From positions 1 through 27,369 of IMG/VR virus record IMGVR_UViG_3300029259_000410: DNA of 27,369 nucleotides. One strand, given 5' to 3'. The position numbers and the translations under genes are program-made. Below are positions 15,141-24,100 of the stretch, piece by piece; positions within the stretch are counted from its first letter, which is position 1; every line of letters begins with the position of its first letter. The DNA comes from a virus. The notes beneath the pieces were generated by a model, which saw only the letters and a program-made list of their open reading frames with translations, searched no databases and was not told the origin of the DNA.

Positions 15141-15686
15141 ATGACAGATGAAATAATCCAGGATGAGCTAAGTGTTTTAAAAGCACGCGCTGACCAAATG
15201 GGTGTTAGTTATAGCAGAAACATTGGTGCAGAAAAACTGCGTGCACGTATAGCAGATGCACTTACTGATCAAGAACCTGTCGCTGAGGCTCCCAAGAAAG
15301 AAGCCGTAGAAACTGCAGGGCAACGTCGCAATCGCTTACGTAAAGAAGCTAGCGCACTGGTTCGAGTACGCATTACTTGCATGAACCCCAACAAGCGTGA
15401 GTGGCAAGGTGAAATCTTCACTGTCTCTAACGCAGTAGTCGGTACATTCCGTAACTATGTGCCCTTTAATATTGAGGATGGCTGGCATATTCCAGAGATC
15501 ATTCTTCAACAAGTTAAAGCCCGTCAGTGTCAGATATTTAAGACAGTTAACGGCCCTCGTGGTGAGAAGCTCCGTAAAGGTACTTTGATCCCTGAGTTCT
15601 CTATTGATGTGCTTCCGCCATTAACAGAAAAAGAATTATCAGATCTAGCTAAGCGCCAAGCAATGGCTGGCAGCATCGAGGATTAA
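15141..15686 (+). CDS. Head/virion-associated protein with HeH/SAP-like N-terminus
   Basis: 181 residues. Residues about 10-50 (SVLKARADQMGVSYSRNIGAEKLRARIADAL) look like a HeH/LEM/SAP-type helix-extension-helix motif, which often contacts DNA. The rest is a compact alpha/beta domain with RVRITCMNPNKREWQGEIF, YVPFNIEDGWHIPEIIL and FKTVNGPRGEKL. It lies just after the capsid gene; in N4 the genes after the capsid gene encode small virion proteins. A head or DNA-binding structural role is inferred. Confidence 0.6.
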   Translation: MTDEIIQDELSVLKARADQMGVSYSRNIGAEKLRARIADALTDQEPVAEAPKKEAVETAGQRRNRLRKEASALVRVRITCMNPNKREWQGEIFTVSNAVVGTFRNYVPFNIEDGWHIPEIILQQVKARQCQIFKTVNGPRGEKLRKGTLIPEFSIDVLPPLTEKELSDLAKRQAMAGSIED

Positions 15687-15688
15687 TT

Positions 15689-16705
15689 ATGGAAGTTGCT
15701 GATATTACATCAGGATCACTTAACGGCACGGGAGTCTTTGACTCCTTGATGCGTGCCGTAAAGGTGCATCTGGATCAGGAGTACAAGAAGAACCGTTTCT
15801 CTGGCGAAGACTACTCTACGCTTTATATGGGTGCGATGAACGCAGTACTGCAGCAATCCATTCAATATGCGCTAACTAAAGAGCAGTCTGATGGACAGGC
15901 AGCACTGTTGGCGGCACAAGCCTCTAAGACTGCTGTAGAAGAACGGTTAGTCACTCAGCAGCTACAGAACTTGGCTACTGAACAACTGAACCTAGTAAAG
16001 CAAGGTGCTCAACTAGATAAGCAGAATTTGTTATTGGATGAACAGGTTATTAAAGCAGTCGAAGACACCGCTTTGGTTACCCAGCAAAAGCTTAACCTTG
16101 TTGCTGAGAAATCCAATACTAACTTAACTGGCCTTAAGATCTCTGCAGAGACTACTTACCTAGGTTTACAGCAAACCAAGTTAGGTTCTGACAAGTTATT
16201 GGTTGACCGGCAAACTGCTAATCTAACTCTGGATGCGGCGAATACCCCCTTACAAGGGAACCTAATTAACAAGCAGATTGATAAACTGGCTGAAGATGTC
16301 ATTGCATCGAGCGCACAGCGCACACAGTTAGCTAAGCAAGGTCTATTAGTTGATTCACAAACTAATAAGACAACACAGGAAACAGCGGCTGTTATCGCTG
16401 GCATTAGTAAGATCAACAAAGAGGTTGAAGTTCTGGATCAGCGTAAAGCGACTGAGGAAGCACAGATAGCCGATAACGTTGATGGTACTCCTGTAACTGG
16501 TGTTCTAGGTAAACAGAAGAGCTTGTATCAAGCTCAGACAGACGGCTTTGCACGCGATGCGGAGCAGAAGCTTGCTAAGACGTTCTTAGATATTTGGTCA
16601 GTGCAACGCACAACAGACGAAGGCTTTACTGTAGCGGGAACTGGTTTGTCGAACACAGAGATTGGTACAGTGGTGGCGAAAGCTAAGCAAGGCATTGGCG
16701 TTTAA
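15689..16705 (+). CDS. Long coiled-coil structural protein
   Basis: 338 residues, starting 2 bp after the previous stop with GAGG upstream. Residues about 70-270 are almost continuous heptad-rich helix with Gln, Leu, Lys and Asp repeats (LVTQQLQNLATEQLNLV, LDKQNLLLDEQ, LLVDRQTANLTL, LLVDSQTNKTTQE). The C-terminal 70 residues are more globular and include GKQKSLYQAQTDGFARDAEQK, a phrase I associate with podovirus virion proteins near the ejection genes. It is likely a head or internal virion component. A terminator with six T follows. Confidence 0.62.
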   Translation: MEVADITSGSLNGTGVFDSLMRAVKVHLDQEYKKNRFSGEDYSTLYMGAMNAVLQQSIQYALTKEQSDGQAALLAAQASKTAVEERLVTQQLQNLATEQLNLVKQGAQLDKQNLLLDEQVIKAVEDTALVTQQKLNLVAEKSNTNLTGLKISAETTYLGLQQTKLGSDKLLVDRQTANLTLDAANTPLQGNLINKQIDKLAEDVIASSAQRTQLAKQGLLVDSQTNKTTQETAAVIAGISKINKEVEVLDQRKATEEAQIADNVDGTPVTGVLGKQKSLYQAQTDGFARDAEQKLAKTFLDIWSVQRTTDEGFTVAGTGLSNTEIGTVVAKAKQGIGV

Positions 16706-16730
16706 TGTTTAATCTTTTTTGGAAGGGATA

Positions 16731-16752
16731 GGGGGCGCAAGCCCCCTTTTTT
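16731..16752 (+). terminator. Perfect terminator overlapping the next leader
   Basis: GGGGGC (16731-16736) and GCCCCC (16741-16746) with a GCAA (GNRA) loop, then six T (16747-16752). The next ATG is only 5 bp beyond the T run, leaving AGG at 16753-16755 as the sole ribosome site on any read-through message. Confidence 0.88.
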
Positions 16753-16757
16753 AGGTT

Positions 16758-19118
16758 ATGGGTTTTTTCTCTAGTAAACGTAAAGTCTCGGTTGCAGCTA
16801 ACTCTGTTCCTATAATAGATCGTGAAGTTGATCTAATAGGTGAATCCCTTATGCGAGCTATCCTACGGAAAGGTAACATTTCCTCTGGGATAGTTGAAGA
16901 CATGGTTAACTCAAATGGGCGTAACATTGTACGCGCCTACAACTACGCTAAGAGCGATTATCACTACGGGTTACCCAGTGGCACTACTGAGGTTGTAAAC
17001 TACACTGAGAGTGCCTTAATAAGCGCTGTAGAGGCATCAACCGGTGACACAGTACTTGAACTGCGTGAAGTCTTACATGACAGTGGTAATCCGGGAATCG
17101 AAGCCACCTGGTATTTGGATACTGTACGCAATAGGTCTTTATTAACTGGCGAGCTAGCCACCTTACCCCCTACTTTAATTACAGAAATAAATTCCATCTG
17201 GAATAATTGGGTCAATTCTTGTAGTAGCACACTTGCCGCTCACAAGAATGACATCGAAGCAGATTACCCTTCTACAATGCTCTACGTTACAGAGAATGCT
17301 ACAGACGCCAGTAACAACCCTTGTACAAAAAACATACAAGACGTTGTCAGCGTAGCGGCAGAGTATTTCTATAATGACAGCCGTTCGCATAGTACTCAGG
17401 TAGATGACATTGATTATCTGGTAGACAGTACGGGCTACCCAACTGGGCATAGATACACTTATACAACCCGTCAGCACTTCGCACTGACTGGTGTGGTTTC
17501 TTATGTACTAAGTACTGTACGTACTGTAACTCCTGAATATGCTGACGGAACCTTTGGAGCGCCTTACACTGAGTTTGTTCCTGACAATCGTATCAACACT
17601 AACTACCCATTCAGTGATGTGTCGAACCATACTTTCACAGAAACCACAGCTCTTGCGGGCACTTACGATTTTAGAGCCTTAAAGTATTACGTACAGTACG
17701 CATTAGCTGATGGTTCAGTTAAATCGTGGCTGTATGACACCAACAGTAATACTTACCCTGGCTTAGATTATACGGAGGCTGCTGGATCAGAGTCTCCTTT
17801 CTACCCGGTTGTCCCATTACGGTACGAGAACACAGACTACTGTCACGAAGACGAGTGGGACACAGTGCGTTACCTGACGAGTAAGAAATTACTTAGTATT
17901 ATGGGTATGGATATACAAGCGTTACGTGAGGGTATTAACGAGAACCCTAACATTGATGACGTAGACCATGCATATTTCATGTTTGGTGTGCAGCTCCAAG
18001 ACGAAAGCAAGTCTGCTAAACGTTATCTGTGCGCTTTCTTTGAGCACATGGGTTCTTTACAGAGCCAAGCTATTCGCATTACAGAAGGTGGCATGGACAT
18101 GCGGCTCTCTTGGGACAGTGTGGCTACCGTAATTCGTTCTGGGCGCATTGGTACCAAAGGCAAAGCTAATTCATCTATCAACTCAGCTGCAAACCAAATG
18201 GTTTTTCGTGTGCAGTTTGACGAGGACAGTTACAAAGAAGTCACTGTTACAGGGCTGCTTCACACTAACTACGTCTACGAAGGTAAGACGGTTGAGACAA
18301 CAGTGGCAGACACCTTAGAGGAGGGCGAGTACAACTTCATCATTCCCTTACACGCAGGTGTAGTAGAGAGCTTACCTACGATAGTACGGAACGAGCTTTA
18401 CTTCGATGCAATGCAACTAGTGTTCTACAGCTACGAGGTGACTTATGTGGCTTGGTACCAGCAAGAGTGGTTCCTTAACTTAATTAAGATAGTGGCTGTA
18501 ATCATTACTATTGCTTCAATTGGCACACTGGCAAGCGCGGGGTATGAGGCGTTTATTCTCGCCACAGCTGCAGGTGCGAGCACCCTAGCTGCGCTAGGTG
18601 TTGCGGCGCAAGTACTCATCATGCAAATACTTGAAGGGATGATTACATCATTCATATTTAAGTTGGTCTTGTCTCAGGTTGACCCTGACTTTGCAATGAT
18701 CATGGCGACCGTCCTGCTTGTCTACGGTGGAATTAAAGGCTTTAAGGCAGGAGGCATCGTAGAAGGGTCGAATGCGGAGATGCTACTGAAGCTGTCAACA
18801 GGCATTACTAGTGGTGTTCAACAAAACTTGGCTCAATCCACCTTAGATCTTAAAAGTGAAGTAGACGCTTTCTCAAAAGACGCCGATGAAAAGATGGATG
18901 CGTTGGACGAGATTAATAAACAGTTTGCTTTAACAGGTATAATTGATCCAATGGAATTCATTATGTCTGAACCCATGATCAGTCTCAACGAGAGCCCTGA
19001 ATCGTATTATTTCAGAACAGTTCATTCGGGTAATGTTGGTGCAATGTCATATGACGCTATCACTAACTACCACAACTTAATGCTGGACTTACCCCAACCC
19101 CAACATACGTATATTTAG
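16758..19118 (+). CDS. Large internal virion / ejection protein candidate with membrane-active segment
   Basis: 786 residues. Residues 1-555 are a large soluble domain rich in Thr, Tyr and Asp (many YTYTTRQHF- and YADGTFGAPYT-like beta phrases). Residues about 573-690 are strongly hydrophobic (WFLNLIKIVAVIITIASIG, LAALGVAAQVLIMQILEG, FAMIMATVLLVYGG). The tail is helical and polar. A hydrophobic block inside a large virion protein fits a protein that inserts into the host membrane during DNA ejection. In N4, several proteins encoded between the capsid gene and vRNAP are virion components. The start is awkward: ATG 16758 has only AGG 2 bp before it and lies right after a terminator. Confidence 0.6.
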   Translation: MGFFSSKRKVSVAANSVPIIDREVDLIGESLMRAILRKGNISSGIVEDMVNSNGRNIVRAYNYAKSDYHYGLPSGTTEVVNYTESALISAVEASTGDTVLELREVLHDSGNPGIEATWYLDTVRNRSLLTGELATLPPTLITEINSIWNNWVNSCSSTLAAHKNDIEADYPSTMLYVTENATDASNNPCTKNIQDVVSVAAEYFYNDSRSHSTQVDDIDYLVDSTGYPTGHRYTYTTRQHFALTGVVSYVLSTVRTVTPEYADGTFGAPYTEFVPDNRINTNYPFSDVSNHTFTETTALAGTYDFRALKYYVQYALADGSVKSWLYDTNSNTYPGLDYTEAAGSESPFYPVVPLRYENTDYCHEDEWDTVRYLTSKKLLSIMGMDIQALREGINENPNIDDVDHAYFMFGVQLQDESKSAKRYLCAFFEHMGSLQSQAIRITEGGMDMRLSWDSVATVIRSGRIGTKGKANSSINSAANQMVFRVQFDEDSYKEVTVTGLLHTNYVYEGKTVETTVADTLEEGEYNFIIPLHAGVVESLPTIVRNELYFDAMQLVFYSYEVTYVAWYQQEWFLNLIKIVAVIITIASIGTLASAGYEAFILATAAGASTLAALGVAAQVLIMQILEGMITSFIFKLVLSQVDPDFAMIMATVLLVYGGIKGFKAGGIVEGSNAEMLLKLSTGITSGVQQNLAQSTLDLKSEVDAFSKDADEKMDALDEINKQFALTGIIDPMEFIMSEPMISLNESPESYYFRTVHSGNVGAMSYDAITNYHNLMLDLPQPQHTYI

Positions 19119-19129
19119 TGAGGAACACA

Positions 19130-19642
19130 ATGCAAGACGATTCACAAAACCAAGGTACTCAGTCTAATCCTATTATGGATTTCATTAAGCAAATGACTGG
19201 CTGGGGCGGTAACCAAGATGCCATGCAGCCTGCCCAGTTCCAACAACTTAACATGTCTCCTTATGCGCCGAAGGCACCCTCTTTTATGGATCAGGCGGGT
19301 ATGCAAAACACTATGGGTAGCTATGGCTCAAACACAGGTTATCAGCCTACTTTAGGGGATAAATTGTTTGGCTACCAAGACGGTGACATGCAGTACGGTG
19401 CGATGGCCCCAGGGTTATTACAGGGTGCAGGCAGTATTGCACAGTCTATTCTTGGCTGGGGTCAATTGTCTGAAGCTAAGAAGCAGAATGCCTTCACACA
19501 AGAAGCTTGGCAAAAGCAGTATGACAATCAATCCACACTGACTAATGCTAGCTTACGTGATCGACAGAGCTCACGAGTAGCGGCTGCCCCTGGTGCTTAC
19601 CAATCTGTAGGCGAGTACATGCAACAGAATAAGGTGGGTTAA
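19130..19642 (+). CDS. Ejection-protein-like (T7 gp14-like) protein
   Basis: 170 residues from ATG 19130 (GAGGA about 6 bp upstream); a GTG at 19118 that would overlap the previous stop is less likely. The N-terminal half is Gln, Asn, Met and Gly rich with little structure. The middle GLLQGAGSIAQSILGWG is mildly hydrophobic. The C-terminal NAFTQEAWQKQYDNQ and LRDRQSSRVAA resemble the C-terminal helices of small podovirus internal virion proteins such as T7 gp14. Position just before other candidate ejection genes fits. No enzyme motif is seen. Confidence 0.6.
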   Translation: MQDDSQNQGTQSNPIMDFIKQMTGWGGNQDAMQPAQFQQLNMSPYAPKAPSFMDQAGMQNTMGSYGSNTGYQPTLGDKLFGYQDGDMQYGAMAPGLLQGAGSIAQSILGWGQLSEAKKQNAFTQEAWQKQYDNQSTLTNASLRDRQSSRVAAAPGAYQSVGEYMQQNKVG

Positions 19643-19645
19643 CAG

Positions 19646-21025
19646 ATGCCTATTACTTGGAAGAATATTGCCGGACCTAACTTTGAAAGTGGCAACGCTC
19701 TAATGAAAGCTGGTGCAGAGTCAATGACAGGTGGCTTGGATTCATTAGCTAAAGCTGCTCAAACTTATGGCACTCAGCAGCAAGATGAACGTATTGCCAT
19801 ACGTGATGACAACACACAGCAGTTTCTTGATCAGATCGACCAGATGAAGAACATGGACAACTACAACAACCAAGCTGGTCAGTTTAGTCAGTCTGCGTTG
19901 TCAGGTCAGAATGTAGATGCCAGTAAAATAATGGGGGCTTACGGTCAGCAGAAGACAGATATTCGTAACTTGATAAAGAGTGACAATGCTTTTGATACCA
20001 GCCAGTATAATAACACTGAGCGTCTTAGAAAAATTACCGAACAACCAATATTAACTCAGTACAACACTATGGTTGCAAGTGGCAACCACGCAGATGCACA
20101 GGAGTATTATGAAAATAATAAGGACAGTGTAAGTGATTGGTCTGCGGCACTTGATTCAGGTCAGCAGGCAAAACGTGATGACAAGGCATATACCGATGCC
20201 GAAACCTTCACAACGCAAACAGTAGACGCAGGTAACATCTACACAGACATATTGCATGCTCCAGGTACTAATGAAGGTAATATCGTTAAGACCTTACAAA
20301 AGAAGTTTGATGACGCAGGGATTCCACAAGGTGTTGTCCAGAGTTTCATAGAACAAGCTAGGACTCAGTACAAAGCGGGCGTGGCGCTAACCGATGTAGA
20401 TAATCAAAAAATCGCCTCACTTGGAGCGGGTTTTGATCAACAACTTGCTGACGTTAACGCACTGTTCGATGCGGAGGTGGCTGACAACTCAACTCGCCTA
20501 ACTAACGACGAGTTTGAGAATTACAAAAGAGACTCAGACAGTTACACTAATCAAAGCCAAGCTATTGATTACATTTCTTCTAAGTCTGGTGAATCAAATT
20601 GGTGGTCATTTGATAGTAAGACATGGGCGGCTAGAGGTATTCAGGGTGGTGCAAACGGTGCAAACGCAACGCAAGATATGCTGGTAAATTTACAAAGAGC
20701 TATTACATCAGACGGCTCTAAGGCGCAGAAAGGTCTACTCAAGGCAACGGGTGGGCAGATTCCTGGCTTTGTAGTTAAGCGTGCGTTTGATCGAGTAGGT
20801 CAAAAGGAAGACGGGGAGTGGAATGTAGATGAGTTCTATAACGGGCTAAAAGTAGAGTGGGATCAGTATGTTAACCAGCATGGGGCAATCCAAATCCGCG
20901 AGAAGCTTGATCAAGATCGTAAAATGGCATTAGATTCGCTCAATAAAAACAAGCTCCAAAATGTAAGCGCACTAAGCACTCAATTAAGGAACAAGCAAAA
21001 GAATGCATTTAGCAACTCTAACTAA
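19646..21025 (+). CDS. Helical internal virion protein candidate
   Basis: 459 residues, almost wholly polar alpha helix with many Gln, Asn, Asp and Lys, and no membrane span. It begins MPITWKNIAGPNFESGNALMKAG, where phage ejection proteins often start with a phrase like 'NWKNIAAPNF'. It lies 3 bp after the gp14-like gene and directly before the vRNAP gene. In T7 the ejection set is gp14, gp15 and gp16; this could occupy the gp15 position. Function is inferred from order and composition only. A terminator follows. Confidence 0.58.
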   Translation: MPITWKNIAGPNFESGNALMKAGAESMTGGLDSLAKAAQTYGTQQQDERIAIRDDNTQQFLDQIDQMKNMDNYNNQAGQFSQSALSGQNVDASKIMGAYGQQKTDIRNLIKSDNAFDTSQYNNTERLRKITEQPILTQYNTMVASGNHADAQEYYENNKDSVSDWSAALDSGQQAKRDDKAYTDAETFTTQTVDAGNIYTDILHAPGTNEGNIVKTLQKKFDDAGIPQGVVQSFIEQARTQYKAGVALTDVDNQKIASLGAGFDQQLADVNALFDAEVADNSTRLTNDEFENYKRDSDSYTNQSQAIDYISSKSGESNWWSFDSKTWAARGIQGGANGANATQDMLVNLQRAITSDGSKAQKGLLKATGGQIPGFVVKRAFDRVGQKEDGEWNVDEFYNGLKVEWDQYVNQHGAIQIREKLDQDRKMALDSLNKNKLQNVSALSTQLRNKQKNAFSNSN

Positions 21026-21059
21026 GTAATCCTTAGTATTTGGGTAGCATATCAACGAT

Positions 21060-21092
21060 AATAGTCCATAGAAATATGGGCTATTTTTTTTT
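21060..21092 (+). terminator. Terminator between ejection genes and vRNAP
   Basis: AATAG-T-CCATA (21060-21070) pairs with TATGG-G-CTATT (21075-21085), one wobble, around a GAAA (GNRA) loop, followed by seven T (21086-21092). CCAGAGG at 21094-21100 is the ribosome site for the vRNAP ATG at 21109. Confidence 0.85.
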
Positions 21093-21108
21093 ACCAGAGG
21101 TTTTTAAC

Positions 21109-24100
21109 ATGAGTAAGCATACCCCTATCAGTGACCAAGAAAATGCTGAGATTGATAAAGCTATAGAAGTTAATAAGTACGTGGATAATTCAGATCTTAA
21201 TCTCAACATAGCTAGGCTAAGAGCGCAGGCAAACCAGAACCCAGATCCATCGCTTATCAAAACCGCTCTTAATTCATTACCAGATAAACAACCTGTATTT
21301 ACTCGATCACCAGATTCCCTATCTTCTGAGGCGATGGCTGCTCCGCAGCAAGTCGCCCCACAAAAAGTCCCTACTTTTTCTGAAGCTAAACAAGCGATAA
21401 CTAAACCATTAGCTGACGCTAAGATCACTAAGTTAGCTGAGATAGACAAGACAGCTGACCTAGAGAATGTCGTGAACACTAATCCACTCATGTGGGAGCA
21501 AGAACTAGACCGCATGGCTAAAGTGCGTGAAGAGACCGCAATACGGAATCGAGACGCAGTAGTGACTGATGAAGAGCTAGCTACTATCCCAGGGCAATTA
21601 GTAAATGCGGGTGTTGCAGCGCTGGATGGTGGTGCTAGAGTCGCTGGGCAAATTGGATCACTCCCATTTAACTTAGAAGCTGCGAAAACTCTGACTGCGA
21701 TGAGCCCAGAGGTACAGGAAGCTTTTGAAGCGTCGCTAGTTAATCAGGGTAAAAATAAAGCCATTGATGAGCGTCGTCAGGAGATTCAGAAAAAAGCAGT
21801 TAAAGAAGGTATGACGCCTGGGCTACAAGCTGAGTTGACTAAACTAGATACCATTCAATCTAATATACCGTCATTAAGCGAAGAACAGACTGCGTTGTTA
21901 GGCAGTCCTTCGGCGTTAGGTAACAACGAAGACATGGCGTTACGTCCTGGCGAGAAACCTTTGTTTCCTGAAGGCAGTGAGCTATACAACCAAACTTACG
22001 TACCTAAAACCAACCAACAAGAAATGGATGGTTTACTGGCTACCCTTGAAACAGCTGAAGACATTGATAATTTCTGGAATCAAGACACTTGGCTTTCAGG
22101 TAAATTTAACGACTCTGATCGTGATGTGTTGCTTGAGGACTTTGGTAAAACCTACGATAAGTGGTTTGGTGACCACAATAGTTTCGACAGCCCTGAAGAC
22201 ACACTAGCTGTTGCCGGTATGATCCTTGAAGGTGCAGGTGATTTAATTAGTAACCCAGGTGCTACGATGGAGTACGTGGCAGAGAACCTTCCCCAGTTAC
22301 TGATTGGTGGTGTGGTCAAAGGCGGTCTAGCACTAACGAACGTAAGTTACGCTATGGATGAATACCGTAAAGGTATACAGGAAGTTTTGGCTGAGACAGG
22401 TGCGCTCCCTGATCATGAGCAATCAGGCGAAATGCTAGCATGGTCACTGAGTCTTGCCGTTGCTGAACAACTCGGTGATGCTTCTGTTATCAGAGGACTA
22501 CGTAGGTTTAAGCCATCAAAAAAAGTAACTGATCCTGTCGCAGAAGCGGTTAAGAAAACAGTTCGTGATTCACTAATCAAACAGTTGGGCCAACGTACTG
22601 GCACTGTAGCCAAATCTTTTGTGGGTGAAGGTTCAACAGAGGGTTTTCAGACAGCCGTTGAGAGCACAGAAGTCAGGGGCAAAGACCTAAGTACTGCTGA
22701 TCCTAAAGAGGTCTACACTGCTGCGATGATTGGCGCAGGAGCTGGTTCAGGCACTGTAGCACCCGGACAGACACTAGGTGCTACAAAGGATGTTGTACAA
22801 ACTGCGGCTTCTAATCGTATGAATGCTTGGGCAGGCCAAGCTAAGGTACGAAGAGAGAAATCTGCAGCAACACAAGCTGCTGATGAGCAAGCATTAGGTA
22901 AAGCAATTGAGACAGGTGACTTCACTGAATTTGCTGGTAATGATTCTACAAATTCTGTGGAAAATACGGCTAAAGTTGAACTGGTTCAAAAAATAGGTAC
23001 TATTGCCGCCGCTTATGAAGACTTAGTTGGAAGAGCAACTGAAACACAGCCTGTTGATTTACAAGAATCACGCAAGCTAGTTAACGGTGCTGCACAAGTC
23101 ATTCAAGTTGAGCATGAGGCTATTACAGCGCTTGAAAAGAAGATAGTTGCTAGCACTAGTCAAAGTGAACAAAAAAAGCTAAACAAAGAATTAGTACAAC
23201 GCAAAACAGCGCGTGACCAGGCAACTGAAGCTGTTGAGGCAATGAAAGCCAAGCACACTAAACTTTTAAATGTAGGAGCATTAGTAGATCAAGTGACTAC
23301 CGCCACAACGCGGAGCACTGAGTTTAAGATCGCAGGACAAGAGATACTGGAGTTGCTTCAAGTAAGCCCTGAGTCATTAGCCAATGCTAAAGACTTACTA
23401 TCTTCACCTCACTGGACTAAGGAAGAGCGCAACGAACTTCAGCTGCATATCACTGCTGAACAGTCAAAGGACACGTTACGTAATAGTCCAGAATTAAAGT
23501 CAACGCAAAGTGTACAAAACAATGTGATTGATGGTGGTGACGGTTATAAAGGTGCAGAGCAGTACAGGTCAAGTATCTTGTCAGCGTTGGATTTTGGTAA
23601 CGACTCTATGGTGAACCGCGAGCTGAATCAGCTACGTACGTTTGTCAAAAGTCACACCAATAAGGCCAAAGCGTTTGCCTTGGCTTATGCACCTTACGGG
23701 CGTAAGTCAGACAATCCGGGACAACCACTTAGTGCTTCTCAAGAAGAAACAGAAGCAAAGAAATATGTCGAGTCAACATGGAAGACAAAAAAAGGGAAAC
23801 CTTACAATGTCAGCGATAAGTTCAGTCCGCTAGTTGATAATGTTCAATATGAGTCACAGGCTCTACAAGATACGCTAGCGTATTTAGAGGCTGTCATTAA
23901 TGCAAGGAAAGCGCGTAATGAAGAAACAAAGACAGAAAAAGTAAGTACAAGAACTGCTGAATCAACGAAGGAGCCAGACGCCAATCCAAACGCCTCTGTT
24001 GATCAACAGCCATCTCAAGGAGAGACTACTTCTACTGATACCCAAGGTACTAGTCAAAGTGGCGCTAATGTACAGAGTTCAACTGTAGAAGGGAATACTG

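Noticed and set aside
17500-17530. Direct repeat of GTACTGTA
   Set aside because: Short, inside a coding frame (codons for S-T-V-R-T-V-T), with no sign of a regulatory role.
21081-21515. 144-residue open frame on the minus strand
   Set aside because: It lies entirely antisense to the leader and N-terminus of the vRNAP gene, is low in complexity and spans the terminator, so it is a shadow.
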